Position numbers and translations under genes: made by a program. A DNA stretch of 64,000 nt, from contig JANSXH010000002.1 of the NCBI GenBank assembly GCA_024743055.1, forward strand, positions 243,496-307,495, given 5' to 3'. Under the pieces are notes generated by a model. It saw only the letters and a program-made list of their open reading frames with translations, was not told where the DNA came from and did not search any database. Of the stretch, positions 28,107-38,603 are shown piece after piece. This stretch comes from Pseudomonadota bacterium (GTDB taxonomy: Bacteria; Pseudomonadota; Alphaproteobacteria; Sneathiellales; Sneathiellaceae). How positions within the stretch are numbered: position 1 is the first letter of the stretch; each line of letters begins with the position of its first letter.

Positions 28107-28238
28107 TGTTCTGACACCCTTCCTGTTTTTGGATTAGCATTACGCTATATACGGCATTCTTCGAAGATCAGACCACAACCTGCGGCAAAATAAAAGCCAC
28201 TTTTGATCACGACAGGGTGAGCTCCGTCACTGAATGGC

Positions 28239-28718
28239 TTATATCGGGAACATCACAATCAATTGCAAGACCAACACCGTGATTGCAAAGATCCAGCCGA
28301 TAAGGTGAATAAGAATGATTTTGCGAGCAGCATGTCTTAGGGAGGTGATATCACCGTCGGGATCAGCCGTCGTGACAGCCTGCAATGCCCCTCTTCCGAA
28401 AACAAGAAAATACAGAACGAAAGCAGCAATAAAGCAGAGACTGGCGAGGCTTGGGAAATCGTAGGCAAATAGATGCGTTTGATAAAGTGCCAGTACCAGC
28501 GCCGCCAGCACAAAGACGGCCATAATCACCGGGCCACCGTAATGGATAAATCTCTTTAACTCTGCGAGGATCCGTCGAATTTCGTCATCCGAGACGTTTG
28601 GATCCTCAACATCGCCGATCAGGCCCATCGCCGGTCGTTCGACGAAATTCAGCATTAGCAGCATGCCGTTGGCAAGACTGAATAGTGACAAGAGAATCCC
28701 GGCTATGTAATATTCCAT
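28239..28718 (-). CDS. unknown four-helix membrane protein
   Basis: I place the start at the ATG at 28718, with AAGGTG upstream, because the ORF-track start lies inside the preceding gene. The 159 residues contain four hydrophobic helices (about 3-24, 66-84, 92-112, 133-156) and a charged cytosolic loop 'DEIRRILAELKRFIHYGG'. No family is recognised. It follows the rRNA methyltransferase gene by 46 bases and may be cotranscribed. Confidence 0.7.
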   Translation of the reverse strand: MEYYIAGILLSLFSLANGMLLMLNFVERPAMGLIGDVEDPNVSDDEIRRILAELKRFIHYGGPVIMAVFVLAALVLALYQTHLFAYDFPSLASLCFIAAFVLYFLVFGRGALQAVTTADPDGDITSLRHAARKIILIHLIGWIFAITVLVLQLIVMFPI

Positions 28719-28764
28719 CGCAAAACACACCTTAAAATTGCTTTGAAATAACAGAATAAGCCAG

Positions 28765-30066
28765 TTAAGGCTGCCGCTCAAGAACCGCCGTGAAGAAACC
28801 GTCTGAGCCAAAATCTGCCGGTGTGACCGAGAAATAGTCTTCGGTATAGCTATCTCGCAATCCCGCCTCTTCCCAAAGCTCCTGAACGGGCAGGAGTTTA
28901 AAGGACGGCTGAGCCTTTAGAAACTGACTGACCTGATGCTGATTTTCCTCTATCAGGATGGAACATGTGGCATAGATCAGCCGTCCACCGGACGCGACGA
29001 GTTGGCAGGCGTTTTCCAATATCGTAGCTTGCAGACCGCGAAGTTCCTGCAGTTTTTCCTCACTAAATTTCCATTTCTGATCAGGCTGACGACGCCAGGT
29101 TCCGCTTCCCGAACAGGGAGCATCTACAAAGACACGATCCGCGGCTCCGTACAATCCAGCCAACAGTTCCTGATCACTATCGTCTTGAGCCAACACTGCA
29201 GATTCAAGGATATCTATCCCGGCCCGCCGGCTTCGACCAGCAATGTCGCGCATACGGCGGGGATTGATATCAAAGGCGCTGATCCGCCCGCTATTTTGCA
29301 TCTGTGCCGCTAGAGCCAGACTTTTACCGCCCCCGCCCGCGCAATAATCAATCACCAGCATGCCAGGCCGAGGCATGGCCAACCGGCTTGAAATTTGGGC
29401 GGCCTCATCCTGTATCTCGACTATACCTTTTTCCAACAAGGGATGACGGCTTAGGTTCTGACGGGCTTCCAGGATCAAGCCGTCAGGAGATAATTTGGTT
29501 GGGGAGACCGGTATGTCAGCCTCTTCAAATAAGGTCAACGCCTCCTCCCGGGTGGTTTTAAGGAGGTTGGCCCGCAACGTCACCGGACCGCGCTGCTGAT
29601 AACTGGCCATAATAGCGGCAGCTTCCCCATCATATTGCTGATCAAGCTTGTCAGCGAGCCATTTGGGAAAATTACCGACAACATGGGGCGGCATGGTGGA
29701 AAGGTCGAGACCTGTGAAAGTCTCCAACGTCGCCCCTTCTTCCTCTGTGAGTTCTTCGAGGCTGTGAGGGCCGACAAGATAGGTCTGCTGTAATTCTTGC
29801 AGATGAACATCCTCGAACATAATGAGCGCTAGCAAAGCCTGCAACCTTGGCGTTTGGTCGAGCTTCAACTGCGTCAACACCCAGTCAATCTCTCCTCGCC
29901 GACGCAGGCATTTATACACGAATTCACTGACCCAGCGACGGTCTTTCGATCCGGCATAACGACGGGCGCGAAAAAAGGAACCGATCTCATTTTCCGCAGG
30001 AGAGGGAGAAGCCGCAATGAGGGCTAGTAGCTCCGCCGCTGCGGCGAGCCGGGCTGATGGGGTCAC
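28765..30066 (-). CDS. RsmB/NOP-family RNA cytosine-C5 methyltransferase
   Basis: A SAM-dependent m5C methyltransferase of the NOL1/NOP2/Sun type. After an N-terminal NusB-like helical part, the catalytic domain has 'DYCAGGGGKSLALAA' (SAM binding) and both cysteines of the mechanism, in 'VDAPCSGSGTWRR' and 'YATCSILIEEN'. At 433 residues it matches RsmB, but the N-terminal part is divergent and which rRNA position it modifies is not certain. It precedes the 28239 gene and follows guaB by six bases. Confidence 0.87.
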   Translation of the reverse strand: MTPSARLAAAAELLALIAASPSPAENEIGSFFRARRYAGSKDRRWVSEFVYKCLRRRGEIDWVLTQLKLDQTPRLQALLALIMFEDVHLQELQQTYLVGPHSLEELTEEEGATLETFTGLDLSTMPPHVVGNFPKWLADKLDQQYDGEAAAIMASYQQRGPVTLRANLLKTTREEALTLFEEADIPVSPTKLSPDGLILEARQNLSRHPLLEKGIVEIQDEAAQISSRLAMPRPGMLVIDYCAGGGGKSLALAAQMQNSGRISAFDINPRRMRDIAGRSRRAGIDILESAVLAQDDSDQELLAGLYGAADRVFVDAPCSGSGTWRRQPDQKWKFSEEKLQELRGLQATILENACQLVASGGRLIYATCSILIEENQHQVSQFLKAQPSFKLLPVQELWEEAGLRDSYTEDYFSVTPADFGSDGFFTAVLERQP

Positions 30067-30072
30067 AGTCGC

Positions 30073-31560
<1,488 letters not shown>

Positions 31561-31664
31561 TCATACAGTGAGTTTCTGAAAATCATAGAGGCAAAATTTG
31601 CGGAAGGAGCTTTTTTTGGCAGCGCCGAAATATCAGCGCTTTTCCGCCAAAAACTGCTACTATT

Positions 31665-32411
31665 TCAGGCCTCACCACTCTCGTCATCATCACGTCCGCG
31701 AAAACCTGTCGCCACGACATAGGCTTCGCGCGAATCCGCCCGGCTCGCTTCCGGCTTGGCATGATGGACCTGCGCGAAGTTCTTTTTCAGCATATCCAGG
31801 AGCTGGTTCTCCGTACCGCCCTTTAAAACCTTAGCAACGAATACGCCGCCCGGGGCCAATACATCAATGGCAAAGTCCAGCGCCAACTCACACATGTAGA
31901 CAATACGCAAATGATCCGTCTGACGATGACCCGTGGTGGGGGCCGCCATGTCAGAGATCACCGCATTGGCAAGACCGCCGAGAGCTTTCTTGACCTCGAT
32001 ATCCGCATCATCGGCCGTGAAGTCGAGTTTCATGATCTCGGCGCCCTGCATCGGCTCCATGCCGAGGATATCGACGGCCAGCACCCGGCCCTTGCCTTTC
32101 AAGGCCCCGACGCGTTCCACCGCCACCTGAGTCCAACCGCCAGGAGCGGCCCCCAGATCAACGACGGAATCGCCGGATTTCAGCAGCTTGTAGCGGTCAT
32201 CGATCTGCATGAGCTTGAAAGCAGCACGGGAACGCAGACCGCGTGTCTTTGCCTCGGCCACATAGGGATCATTAAGCTGCCGCTCCAGCCAGAGGGTGGA
32301 GGAATTCTTGCGGCCACGTGCCGTCTTGACCTTGGTATGCAAGAGCCGCCCGGTCATGCCGGTGGATTTGGATCCCGCTTTTCCCGGGCGTTTTTTGCTC
32401 TGCTTGCTCAT
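31665..32411 (-). CDS. rlmE: 23S rRNA (uridine2552-2'-O)-methyltransferase
   Basis: RlmE (FtsJ/RrmJ) methylates U2552 in the A loop of 23S rRNA. The 248 residues include a basic N-terminal extension, the SAM-binding '[14 protein letters not shown]' and catalytic-tetrad segments '[12 protein letters not shown]', '[13 protein letters not shown]' and 'FVAKVLKGG'. Its start overlaps the stop of the ppx/gppA gene by four bases, an arrangement typical of alphaproteobacteria. Confidence 0.95.
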   Translation of the reverse strand: MSKQSKKRPGKAGSKSTGMTGRLLHTKVKTARGRKNSSTLWLERQLNDPYVAEAKTRGLRSRAAFKLMQIDDRYKLLKSGDSVVDLGAAPGGWTQVAVERVGALKGKGRVLAVDILGMEPMQGAEIMKLDFTADDADIEVKKALGGLANAVISDMAAPTTGHRQTDHLRIVYMCELALDFAIDVLAPGGVFVAKVLKGGTENQLLDMLKKNFAQVHHAKPEASRADSREAYVVATGFRGRDDDESGEA

Positions 32412-33532
32412 TGTTCCGCCTTTGGCTCGGGTGCGCTCGGCGCTCCTGACCCGTTGGTGACTTTTTTGGCAGCACAGAATTCCTCATCCGCACGGCGCAT
32501 CATTCCCAGCAACAGCCCTTCGCGCAAGCCGCGATCCGCCACACGGAGTTTCTTGACCGGCCATCTAGTATGCATGGCCTCGACGATGGCGCAGCCGGAA
32601 ACCACCAGGTCCGCCCGTTCCTCCCCGATACAGGGCTCGGCCACCCGTGCTTCGTAATCGCTGCGGGCCAGGCGCTGACAAACGCCGATGATCGAGCGGG
32701 CATTGAGCCAGGCGCCATCGACCCGCTGCCGACTATAACGCGGCAGCCCGAAATGCACCCCGGCCAGGGTCGTTACCGTACCAGAGGTTCCGAGCATCTG
32801 CACCCGTCCCTCGCGGATGTTATCGGCTATGCCGTGCTCTTCCTCGAAAGCATCAATATGATGCCCGACATCGGCAATCATGTTCATATAAGCAGTCTCA
32901 GAGACAACCATGCCGCCATGACGCTCGGTCAGGGTCACCACGCCGTAAGGAATGGAGGTCCAGCCCAGGACCTCACTTTTCTTGCGCTGTCCAAGTCCGA
33001 GCCAGACCAGCTCCGTACTGCCGCCGCCGATATCGAAAACCAGCGCATTCTGGTTGCGGTAATCCAGCAAGGGCGTGCAGCCGTCAGCGGCCAGGGCCGC
33101 TTCTTCTCCGGTGGTGATGATAACCAGATCGATACCGCATTCATCGCGGACCCGTTCAAGAAAAGCCTCGCTGTTGCTGGCCTTGCGGCAGACCTCGGTG
33201 GCGACACAGCGCATACGTGTCACCCCGCAGCGCTGCATTTTATCGGCACAGATCTTAAGCGCTTCAACGGTTCTTTCGATGGCCTCCTCAGAGAGGACGC
33301 CGGTTATACTCACCCCTTCGCCAAGCCGGACAATACGGGAAAAGCTATCAATGACGCGAAAACTGCTGCCATTCGGTTTTGCCACCAGAAGTCTGCAGTT
33401 ATTGGTACCTAGATCAATGGCCCCGTATATATGAGACCATCTTCCTCTATTACCCTGTCTGTTTCTGCTCCGATATCTTTTCCGCCGTCCGCTCCTTCGC
33501 CGTGGGTTATCTGTCGTTGCCACCCAGGACAT
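32408..33532 (-). CDS. Ppx/GppA-family phosphatase
   Basis: An exopolyphosphatase/guanosine pentaphosphatase-family enzyme of the ASKHA fold. Nucleotide-binding motifs are '[16 protein letters not shown]', '[14 protein letters not shown]' and '[12 protein letters not shown]'. The first 37 residues are Arg-rich and without family match, so the real start could be later, just before 'YGAIDLG'. Polyphosphate versus pppGpp preference cannot be read. Coupled to rlmE. Confidence 0.9.
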   Translation of the reverse strand: MSWVATTDNPRRRSGRRKRYRSRNRQGNRGRWSHIYGAIDLGTNNCRLLVAKPNGSSFRVIDSFSRIVRLGEGVSITGVLSEEAIERTVEALKICADKMQRCGVTRMRCVATEVCRKASNSEAFLERVRDECGIDLVIITTGEEAALAADGCTPLLDYRNQNALVFDIGGGSTELVWLGLGQRKKSEVLGWTSIPYGVVTLTERHGGMVVSETAYMNMIADVGHHIDAFEEEHGIADNIREGRVQMLGTSGTVTTLAGVHFGLPRYSRQRVDGAWLNARSIIGVCQRLARSDYEARVAEPCIGEERADLVVSGCAIVEAMHTRWPVKKLRVADRGLREGLLLGMMRRADEEFCAAKKVTNGSGAPSAPEPKAEQ

Positions 33533-33635
33533 ACCTCCAGGTAAAAATCATAGGCATTGTAGCCATTACCCGTACAGTAACAGTTTTCTGGTCATAGGTT
33601 CACATATATTTTGCGGAGGAGTAGTTTTACGGTGA

Positions 33636-33664
33636 TTGACAAGCCCGCAGGGACTTGCTAGTAG
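33636..33664 (+). promoter_or_regulatory. candidate promoter of tRNA-Gln
   Basis: A perfect TTGACA (33636-33641) is followed after 17 bases by TAGTAG (33659-33664), with transcription expected near 33671, about 35 bases before the tRNA. Strong -35, weaker -10. Confidence 0.6.
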
Positions 33665-33705
33665 AGCCGCCTACCCGCGCCGGCAAGCAGTTGCCCGCAC
33701 CCGGA

Positions 33706-33779
33706 TGGGGAATCGTCTAACGGTAGGACAGCGGACTCTGACTCCGTCAATCCTGGTTCGAATCCAGGTTCCCCAGCCA
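33706..33779 (+). tRNA. tRNA-Gln (anticodon CTG)
   Basis: A complete cloverleaf: acceptor TGGGGAA pairs with TTCCCCA (weak U-A first pair, typical of tRNA-Gln), the anticodon stem GCGGA/TCCGT encloses loop CTCTGAC with anticodon CTG, and the T arm contains GGTTCGAATCC. CCA is encoded. A decayed copy of the same tRNA lies 2.4 kb downstream. Confidence 0.95.
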
Positions 33780-33860
33780 CCCAAATCCAGACATTGCCTC
33801 CTCCAGTAGTCTACTGTATTTAAAAAACTACGTATCATTGAATTTCTGAGGTTGGTTATA

Positions 33861-34499
33861 ATGCGCGTGGCTCTAATTAGGTCTGTTTCCTTGCTTTTAG
33901 TCCTGCTGGTCACAGGATGCGCTTTCTCAGTACCGGAAGAAAACCCGATCACCCCTGTAAATGTTACTAACTTTAACAAGGGCTACCCAAATAGATCCAT
34001 TTCCCGAATTGGTTTCAACCAGGACTTTCCAAATCCTGTTGAAAAGGATCATCCCCTATATAAGGCTGTTACAATTGGGAAAATTGAAGACGTACCAGAC
34101 GTCATTCGAAACATAAATATTGCGATTGCGTCTTCAGCACAATTTGAGGAAGCCCTGCAGGTCACTCTAAACAATTCGTTTCTTTATAACAAAAACCCAG
34201 CAGAGGCTGATTACGTTCTCAACGTCAAATATATTGAAAATGATTTTTTCGGCCAAACAACAAGAATTCAGTATCTACTTAGTAAGAAAGGTGAATCCAT
34301 TCCCTTACTGGACCGTAAAATCAGGAGCGAGGTCATTGTAAAAAATGCTTGGGGCGGCATGACCTGGCAGCATGCCAGGACAGCAACACGCCTCGCCCAT
34401 ACGCTAAATCTTGCTTCTATTACTTGGTGCCTTGAGCAATATGATGGCGCAGCGTTCCCTCAGATATGTGACTTGGACTACTACAACCTAGACAAATGA
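33861..34499 (+). CDS. unknown lipoprotein
   Basis: A protein of 212 residues from the ATG at 33861, which has GAGG about nine bases upstream (the track begins at an upstream TTG). The signal peptide ends in a lipobox 'LLVTGCAF'. The mature part has no family I recognise; it is rich in Asn, Ile and Tyr and has a 'DYVLNVKYIENDFFG' strand-like stretch and two cysteines near the end. It is the first gene after tRNA-Gln, in the segment bounded by the tRNA remnant. Confidence 0.75.
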   Translation: MRVALIRSVSLLLVLLVTGCAFSVPEENPITPVNVTNFNKGYPNRSISRIGFNQDFPNPVEKDHPLYKAVTIGKIEDVPDVIRNINIAIASSAQFEEALQVTLNNSFLYNKNPAEADYVLNVKYIENDFFGQTTRIQYLLSKKGESIPLLDRKIRSEVIVKNAWGGMTWQHARTATRLAHTLNLASITWCLEQYDGAAFPQICDLDYYNLDK

Positions 34500-34529
34500 G
34501 AATAATTTATCGGGGCTAAAATTACCTCA

Positions 34530-35549
34530 TTATCTTTGGACATAGCTTCTGAATTTACGCGCTTCTTCGCCTCGCAGCTGCAAGGACATACATCTTACCC
34601 CGCCGCCCATGTGGCACACCTGATGCGAGGCTATGGGGACGACTTCCCGTGAAGTGGCGGTCCTGACCTGTTCGAGGGCGATCTTGTCTTCCGGTATGCC
34701 GAACTGGGGAAGATAAATTCGCTCAGGTGTAACCAGGGCATTTGTATAAAGACCGCAGGCGGAGCCAAATCTCGCGTCGTAGATTTCGCTGCCGTCATAA
34801 GGGGTAACGATCTCATGGATTTTGACATTCGGCAGCCCTGCCCGTAAATCCGCTTTGAGTTGCCGGGCATATTCCGGGTCTTCCGGATAGGAATTAATGA
34901 TCAGGGTATTCTCATCAACGAAGCTGACCACTCCATCCGCATGCTCCAGTCCCCCCTGCTCATCCGCCTCAATGAAGGCAATGTTTTTTGCCTGTGTCAA
35001 AGCAGATATCTTCTTGCGAGCTTCCGCTTCACTGAGGTCATTGTCCCGAAGGAATTTCCGGCTGAGAACCACATTCCCCGCATAGTCATCGACAAAGTTT
35101 CCGCCATCATTGATCAGGTCCGTCTCCGGAACCGAAAGACCGGCTTCTTCCAGCAAAGTGGCAAATTCCTCCTGAACTGTATCGGCGTCCCCTTGCCTCC
35201 CGCCCTGACCCGCGGCGCTATAGCGGAACATCACCGGACTTTCCGTATTCAGAACCGTGAAATCCCGCATCCAGATGTCCAGCATCGGGACCCTGAGCAC
35301 GTTTTCCTCGCCCAGTTGCTCCACATATGCCTCATAGAGGTTATCGTTACTCAGAATGATAAACTCATCCCCGTTCTTTTCTATTTCCCTGGCATAGGCC
35401 ACATGAAAGGCGAGGATTTCGTCCATAACATCCTCATAGTATGAATCGAAATGGCTCGGCGGGGCCGCCAGGACAATCAGTTCAGCGCGCGCAGTCATCG
35501 TTGTTGCAATCATGATAAAAAATGGTATGGCATAATATACAAATCTCAA
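34530..35549 (-). CDS. exported agmatine deiminase/peptidylarginine deiminase-like enzyme
   Basis: This belongs to the guanidine-modifying superfamily (PAD_porph type), whose members hydrolyse agmatine or arginine side chains to carbamoyl products and ammonia. Motifs: 'DIWMRDFTVLN', 'NDGGNFVDDYAGNVV', the His-Asp pair in 'LEHADGVVSF' and the nucleophilic cysteine region 'GGGVRCMSLQL'. Unlike cytosolic AguA it has a Sec signal peptide (about residues 1-22, ending 'TARA'). The start is TTG with GAGG eight bases upstream. Substrate is uncertain. Confidence 0.85.
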   Translation of the reverse strand: MRFVYYAIPFFIMIATTMTARAELIVLAAPPSHFDSYYEDVMDEILAFHVAYAREIEKNGDEFIILSNDNLYEAYVEQLGEENVLRVPMLDIWMRDFTVLNTESPVMFRYSAAGQGGRQGDADTVQEEFATLLEEAGLSVPETDLINDGGNFVDDYAGNVVLSRKFLRDNDLSEAEARKKISALTQAKNIAFIEADEQGGLEHADGVVSFVDENTLIINSYPEDPEYARQLKADLRAGLPNVKIHEIVTPYDGSEIYDARFGSACGLYTNALVTPERIYLPQFGIPEDKIALEQVRTATSREVVPIASHQVCHMGGGVRCMSLQLRGEEARKFRSYVQR

Positions 35550-35661
35550 TTTCCCATCCTCTTAAATCCAATGTGCATTTGTGCTCGGTTTTCCTTAAAT
35601 TGAAAGCCCTATATCAATAGCAAGATTACACCTCCTACCCCACCTTCATAAGGAACTCCCT

Positions 35662-36111
35662 ATGCTCTTAATTTCCCGTTATTTACTCCTGTCCGTGTTT
35701 CTTATACTGCCGACCCAGGCCCTGGCACAATCCGCGACACCGAACCTGATCGGGACATGGACCTCGATTGCGGGCGAAGTCGGCCATTGGTCTGGAACGT
35801 TGAAAGCGTTCGGAGGGCAAGTAGGTATCCTGAAAGTGGAGGAGCAGCTTGGAGGTGTGTTTCGCGGCATCATGGTCTATCAGAATGAAACCGACGGTCC
35901 GAAATTTGAAGGGTCTGAGGGCATCAACCATACCCTGTCTGAACCCATCCTTGGGGTTATCGATTGGGATGGAGTTTCAATCGTCTGGGTCGACAAGGAC
36001 GACGAAACCATCCATCGCGCCCGCCTCACCAGCGAAAATCAAATGGAAGTTATCGCTTTTGAGCCTGGTGAACATGCCGCTGTTAATCGGATGATTTTGG
36101 TGCGGGAGTAA
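35662..36111 (+). CDS. small exported protein of unknown function
   Basis: A 149-residue protein with a Sec signal peptide (about 1-22, ending 'ALAQS') and an AAGGA ribosome-binding site. The mature part begins 'LIGTWTSIAGEVGHW' and alternates short beta-like stretches ('GVFRGIMVYQN', 'IDWDGVSIVWVD'), resembling a small lipocalin-like barrel. No family is recognised. It is the last gene before the tRNA-Gln remnant and is divergent from the deiminase gene. Confidence 0.75.
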   Translation: MLLISRYLLLSVFLILPTQALAQSATPNLIGTWTSIAGEVGHWSGTLKAFGGQVGILKVEEQLGGVFRGIMVYQNETDGPKFEGSEGINHTLSEPILGVIDWDGVSIVWVDKDDETIHRARLTSENQMEVIAFEPGEHAAVNRMILVRE

Positions 36112-36133
36112 ATGAGAGAGGTATCTCCGCACT

Positions 36134-36211
36134 TGGAAAGGTAATCGTCTAACCGAAGTACAATTGGACTAAACCTCCTTCAAAGCTTGTTCGAACCCAG
36201 GTTTCCCAGCT
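36134..36211 (+). pseudogene. decayed copy of tRNA-Gln
   Basis: This aligns end to end with the tRNA at 33706: AATCGTCTAAC in the D arm, GGACT...CCTCC...TCAA in the anticodon arm and TTCGAA.CCAGGTT.CCCAGC in the T arm and acceptor. The acceptor start (TGGAAAGG) no longer pairs well and the anticodon has become AAA-like, so it cannot be a working glutamine tRNA. It is best read as the tRNA-derived end left by an integration event. Confidence 0.8.
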
Positions 36212-36264
36212 ATAATCTCAGTTAGATTTTGACTTCCCGATGCAGGAGCTAGATTCGCCCTGCT

Positions 36265-37989
36265 TCATTCTAATTGTTGTACTCTCCAGATCGATTTGGC
36301 GGCCTTCGCCATCGAGATTTGCCTATTATTTATTTGTTCTACATCCCAAGAATCATACTTTTCGATAATATCATTTATCATAGACATATTGCTATTTTTA
36401 AATAGTTCCACTTTTGTTTCAAAGGCCGAATTCCCGACATCCCTATTAATTTTAGATTCCAAAAGCGCCATGTTCCCTATTCGATATACGGAGTTTATCA
36501 CATCACTATCTGTAAATTCGGGCCAATTCTGATCAGGGTTTTCTGGCAAGATATGCTCAATAGTTAAATCAGCGGATTGAATGTCAACACCATTGCCGTG
36601 CATTTGAGATTCAAGCTTTCCTAAAATATATTTTAAGATATTTTTATTTCTTGAATTAGTTGTGTCCAATTCCTTATTCTGAAACGCTGGTTTAAAAACA
36701 TCGTCGGACGGATAAATTGAACGCAACTCTAATACTACTGAATTCGCATCCAATAATTCTCCTTTGGATATTCCAATAGCTACCCTTGAGTAAACTCTTT
36801 CCTGCTCAGCTGCTTGCAATCCACCAATAACATTGTACCTAAAGGAAATATTGACTATAGCTCTTAAAATTGAAGGAAAGCCATTCTCAATCTTGTTTTG
36901 CGCCGCCAACAAAACTGCAAAGGGCTGACGAACACTAAACATTTTCAATAATTTGGTATCTTCTTTTACTGATTGATCCCAATTTGATAGCTCAGGCTGA
37001 GATAACGACAGATATGTTTCCAAATCATCTTCAAGACCTATAATCAAATCATAAGCAGAGCTTCTGTCATCTACTGATCTCTTAATAACCTTGAAAAGTT
37101 CAGCTTGCCTAACAAATGTGTGATGTGCACCCCAATAGGTACGAAGAAAGGTTGTTAAGTTTTCTGACTGAAGTCTATCTAATATATTTGACCATCGGTT
37201 TTCTAAATCATCAAGTTCAGCTTCGTGTGATTCACCGTCCCTACTAATAATCGAAAACAGATAGTTTTTTAACAGATCAGGCGCTGAGAGCTTCACGCCC
37301 CTTGCATTTAGGGTTTCAAATACTTTATAGGCATTAAGTTCATCGTCTACAGTGATAACTGTAAAAAACAACCCACTACTTATTGTTTCGATAACCCTTG
37401 CTATTTCAGCGCCTTGATTGTCTGGCGGAATGTTGCGTGCTATGAAATATTCATTTAATTTTTTAACAAACCAATCTGAGGCCTTACGAATTGAATGCTC
37501 AGATGCTTTAAAGCCTCGTGAGGGAAGGTCTCTTAACGTAGTGACATAAGTCTGAAAGTAGTCATCGTTGTTTCTATTAAGTGTTAGTTTTGAACTTACT
37601 CTTAATGAAACCGAATCTAATTGGCCTACATACGTCCGCCTAATCTCTTCTAATCGCGTTTTATTTGACTCTGCATCATTGTCAGACAAAATGAGTTTCT
37701 GTAAATTACGCATTGCTGCCAATACAATAATTGTCAAAGTTGTCAGTCGTTGCTGCCCGTCAATTATATCTAAGGTTCTATTTTGCCCCGGCTGAAGAAC
37801 GAGATATCCCATATAGTGAGAGCTTTCTTGTTCGTCGTTTAATAGTTCAAGAATATCGAACCAAAGATCCTCCCAGTTATCTTCTTTCCAGCTATAGTCT
37901 CTTTGAAAACGCGGTACCTTGTATACACTACCACTAGCCATCAATTGTCTGTAAGTGTCATTTGAAGTATTGAAGGTTGTCGCAGCCAT
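36265..37989 (-). CDS. single-chain DUF262-DUF1524 (GmrSD-type) protein
   Basis: The DUF262 part has 'VPRFQRDYSWKEDNWEDLW' and the nucleotide-site motif 'IIDGQQRLTTLTII' (about residue 78). The C-terminal DUF1524 part has the HNH-like 'TIEHILPENPDQNWP', then 'IGNMALLESKINRDVGN', with all expected His and Asn residues present. GmrSD enzymes cut modified (glucosylated hydroxymethylcytosine) phage DNA; related proteins have other defence roles. The 574-residue gene is AT-rich compared with its surroundings, stands alone and lies next to the tRNA-Gln remnant, all suggesting transfer. The target modification cannot be read. Confidence 0.88.
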   Translation of the reverse strand: MAATTFNTSNDTYRQLMASGSVYKVPRFQRDYSWKEDNWEDLWFDILELLNDEQESSHYMGYLVLQPGQNRTLDIIDGQQRLTTLTIIVLAAMRNLQKLILSDNDAESNKTRLEEIRRTYVGQLDSVSLRVSSKLTLNRNNDDYFQTYVTTLRDLPSRGFKASEHSIRKASDWFVKKLNEYFIARNIPPDNQGAEIARVIETISSGLFFTVITVDDELNAYKVFETLNARGVKLSAPDLLKNYLFSIISRDGESHEAELDDLENRWSNILDRLQSENLTTFLRTYWGAHHTFVRQAELFKVIKRSVDDRSSAYDLIIGLEDDLETYLSLSQPELSNWDQSVKEDTKLLKMFSVRQPFAVLLAAQNKIENGFPSILRAIVNISFRYNVIGGLQAAEQERVYSRVAIGISKGELLDANSVVLELRSIYPSDDVFKPAFQNKELDTTNSRNKNILKYILGKLESQMHGNGVDIQSADLTIEHILPENPDQNWPEFTDSDVINSVYRIGNMALLESKINRDVGNSAFETKVELFKNSNMSMINDIIEKYDSWDVEQINNRQISMAKAAKSIWRVQQLE

Positions 37990-38163
37990 TTTACATTCCT
38001 AATATGGAGATTGAGGCAGCCTTATTGTACATTTCCAACTAGTAGAAGCAATCCAAGATTGGATGAAGGCAATCAGTGTAAAGTATCTATGGTAGTCGAG
38101 TACTACCAATTGAATGCTCCTTAAAGAAAACACTTAAAGCACTCGCCATTCCAATTTAAGAAT

Positions 38164-38598
38164 TCACCGTCCCTCAAACCTCACAACCAGCCGATCCAGC
38201 ATATGGGCGAAGTCGTCTTGTCTTTTGTCGTCGAACATGCTGTCGATCTGGCGGTTGATCTCGTTGAAGGGGACGCGGATGCGTTTGAGGGCGGTCTGGC
38301 CGTCTTCGGTGAGGGTCAGCTCCCAGGCGCGGGCGTCTTCCTCACTGCGTTGTTTTGTCAGAAAACCGAGCTTTGTTAAGCGGCTGACCATGGCAGTCAT
38401 GGCTGATTCATTGAGGCCAAGGTATTTAGCGACCTGTTTCTGACTGATTTTCTCCTCGCTCTCCACGATAGAAAGGACGGCGGATTGTGCAGTGGTCAGG
38501 TTCGCCGCCTCCATCAGGGCGCGGTCCGCTGATTTCTTCAGGGTATGGGCTGCCAGTTGCAGGCGGTGATAGATCAGGTATTTTTTGGCCGAGGACAT
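38164..38598 (-). CDS. MarR-family transcriptional regulator
   Basis: A 144-residue winged-helix regulator: 'ANLTTAQSAVLSIVE', 'ISQKQVAKYLGLNESAMTAMVSRLTKLGFL' (helix-turn-helix, about 55-85) and the wing 'EEDARAWELTLTEDG'. MarR proteins bind palindromes as dimers and often respond to aromatic or fatty ligands. It lies six bases after a PAS-protein gene, and a near-palindrome overlaps the -10 of the divergent PaaI thioesterase about 0.7 kb away, a plausible target. Confidence 0.92.
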   Translation of the reverse strand: MSSAKKYLIYHRLQLAAHTLKKSADRALMEAANLTTAQSAVLSIVESEEKISQKQVAKYLGLNESAMTAMVSRLTKLGFLTKQRSEEDARAWELTLTEDGQTALKRIRVPFNEINRQIDSMFDDKRQDDFAHMLDRLVVRFEGR

Positions 38599-38603
38599 TG
38601 GGT

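Noticed and set aside
32570-33412. 280-codon plus-strand frame opposite ppx/gppA
   Set aside because: Antisense shadow of a well-identified gene.
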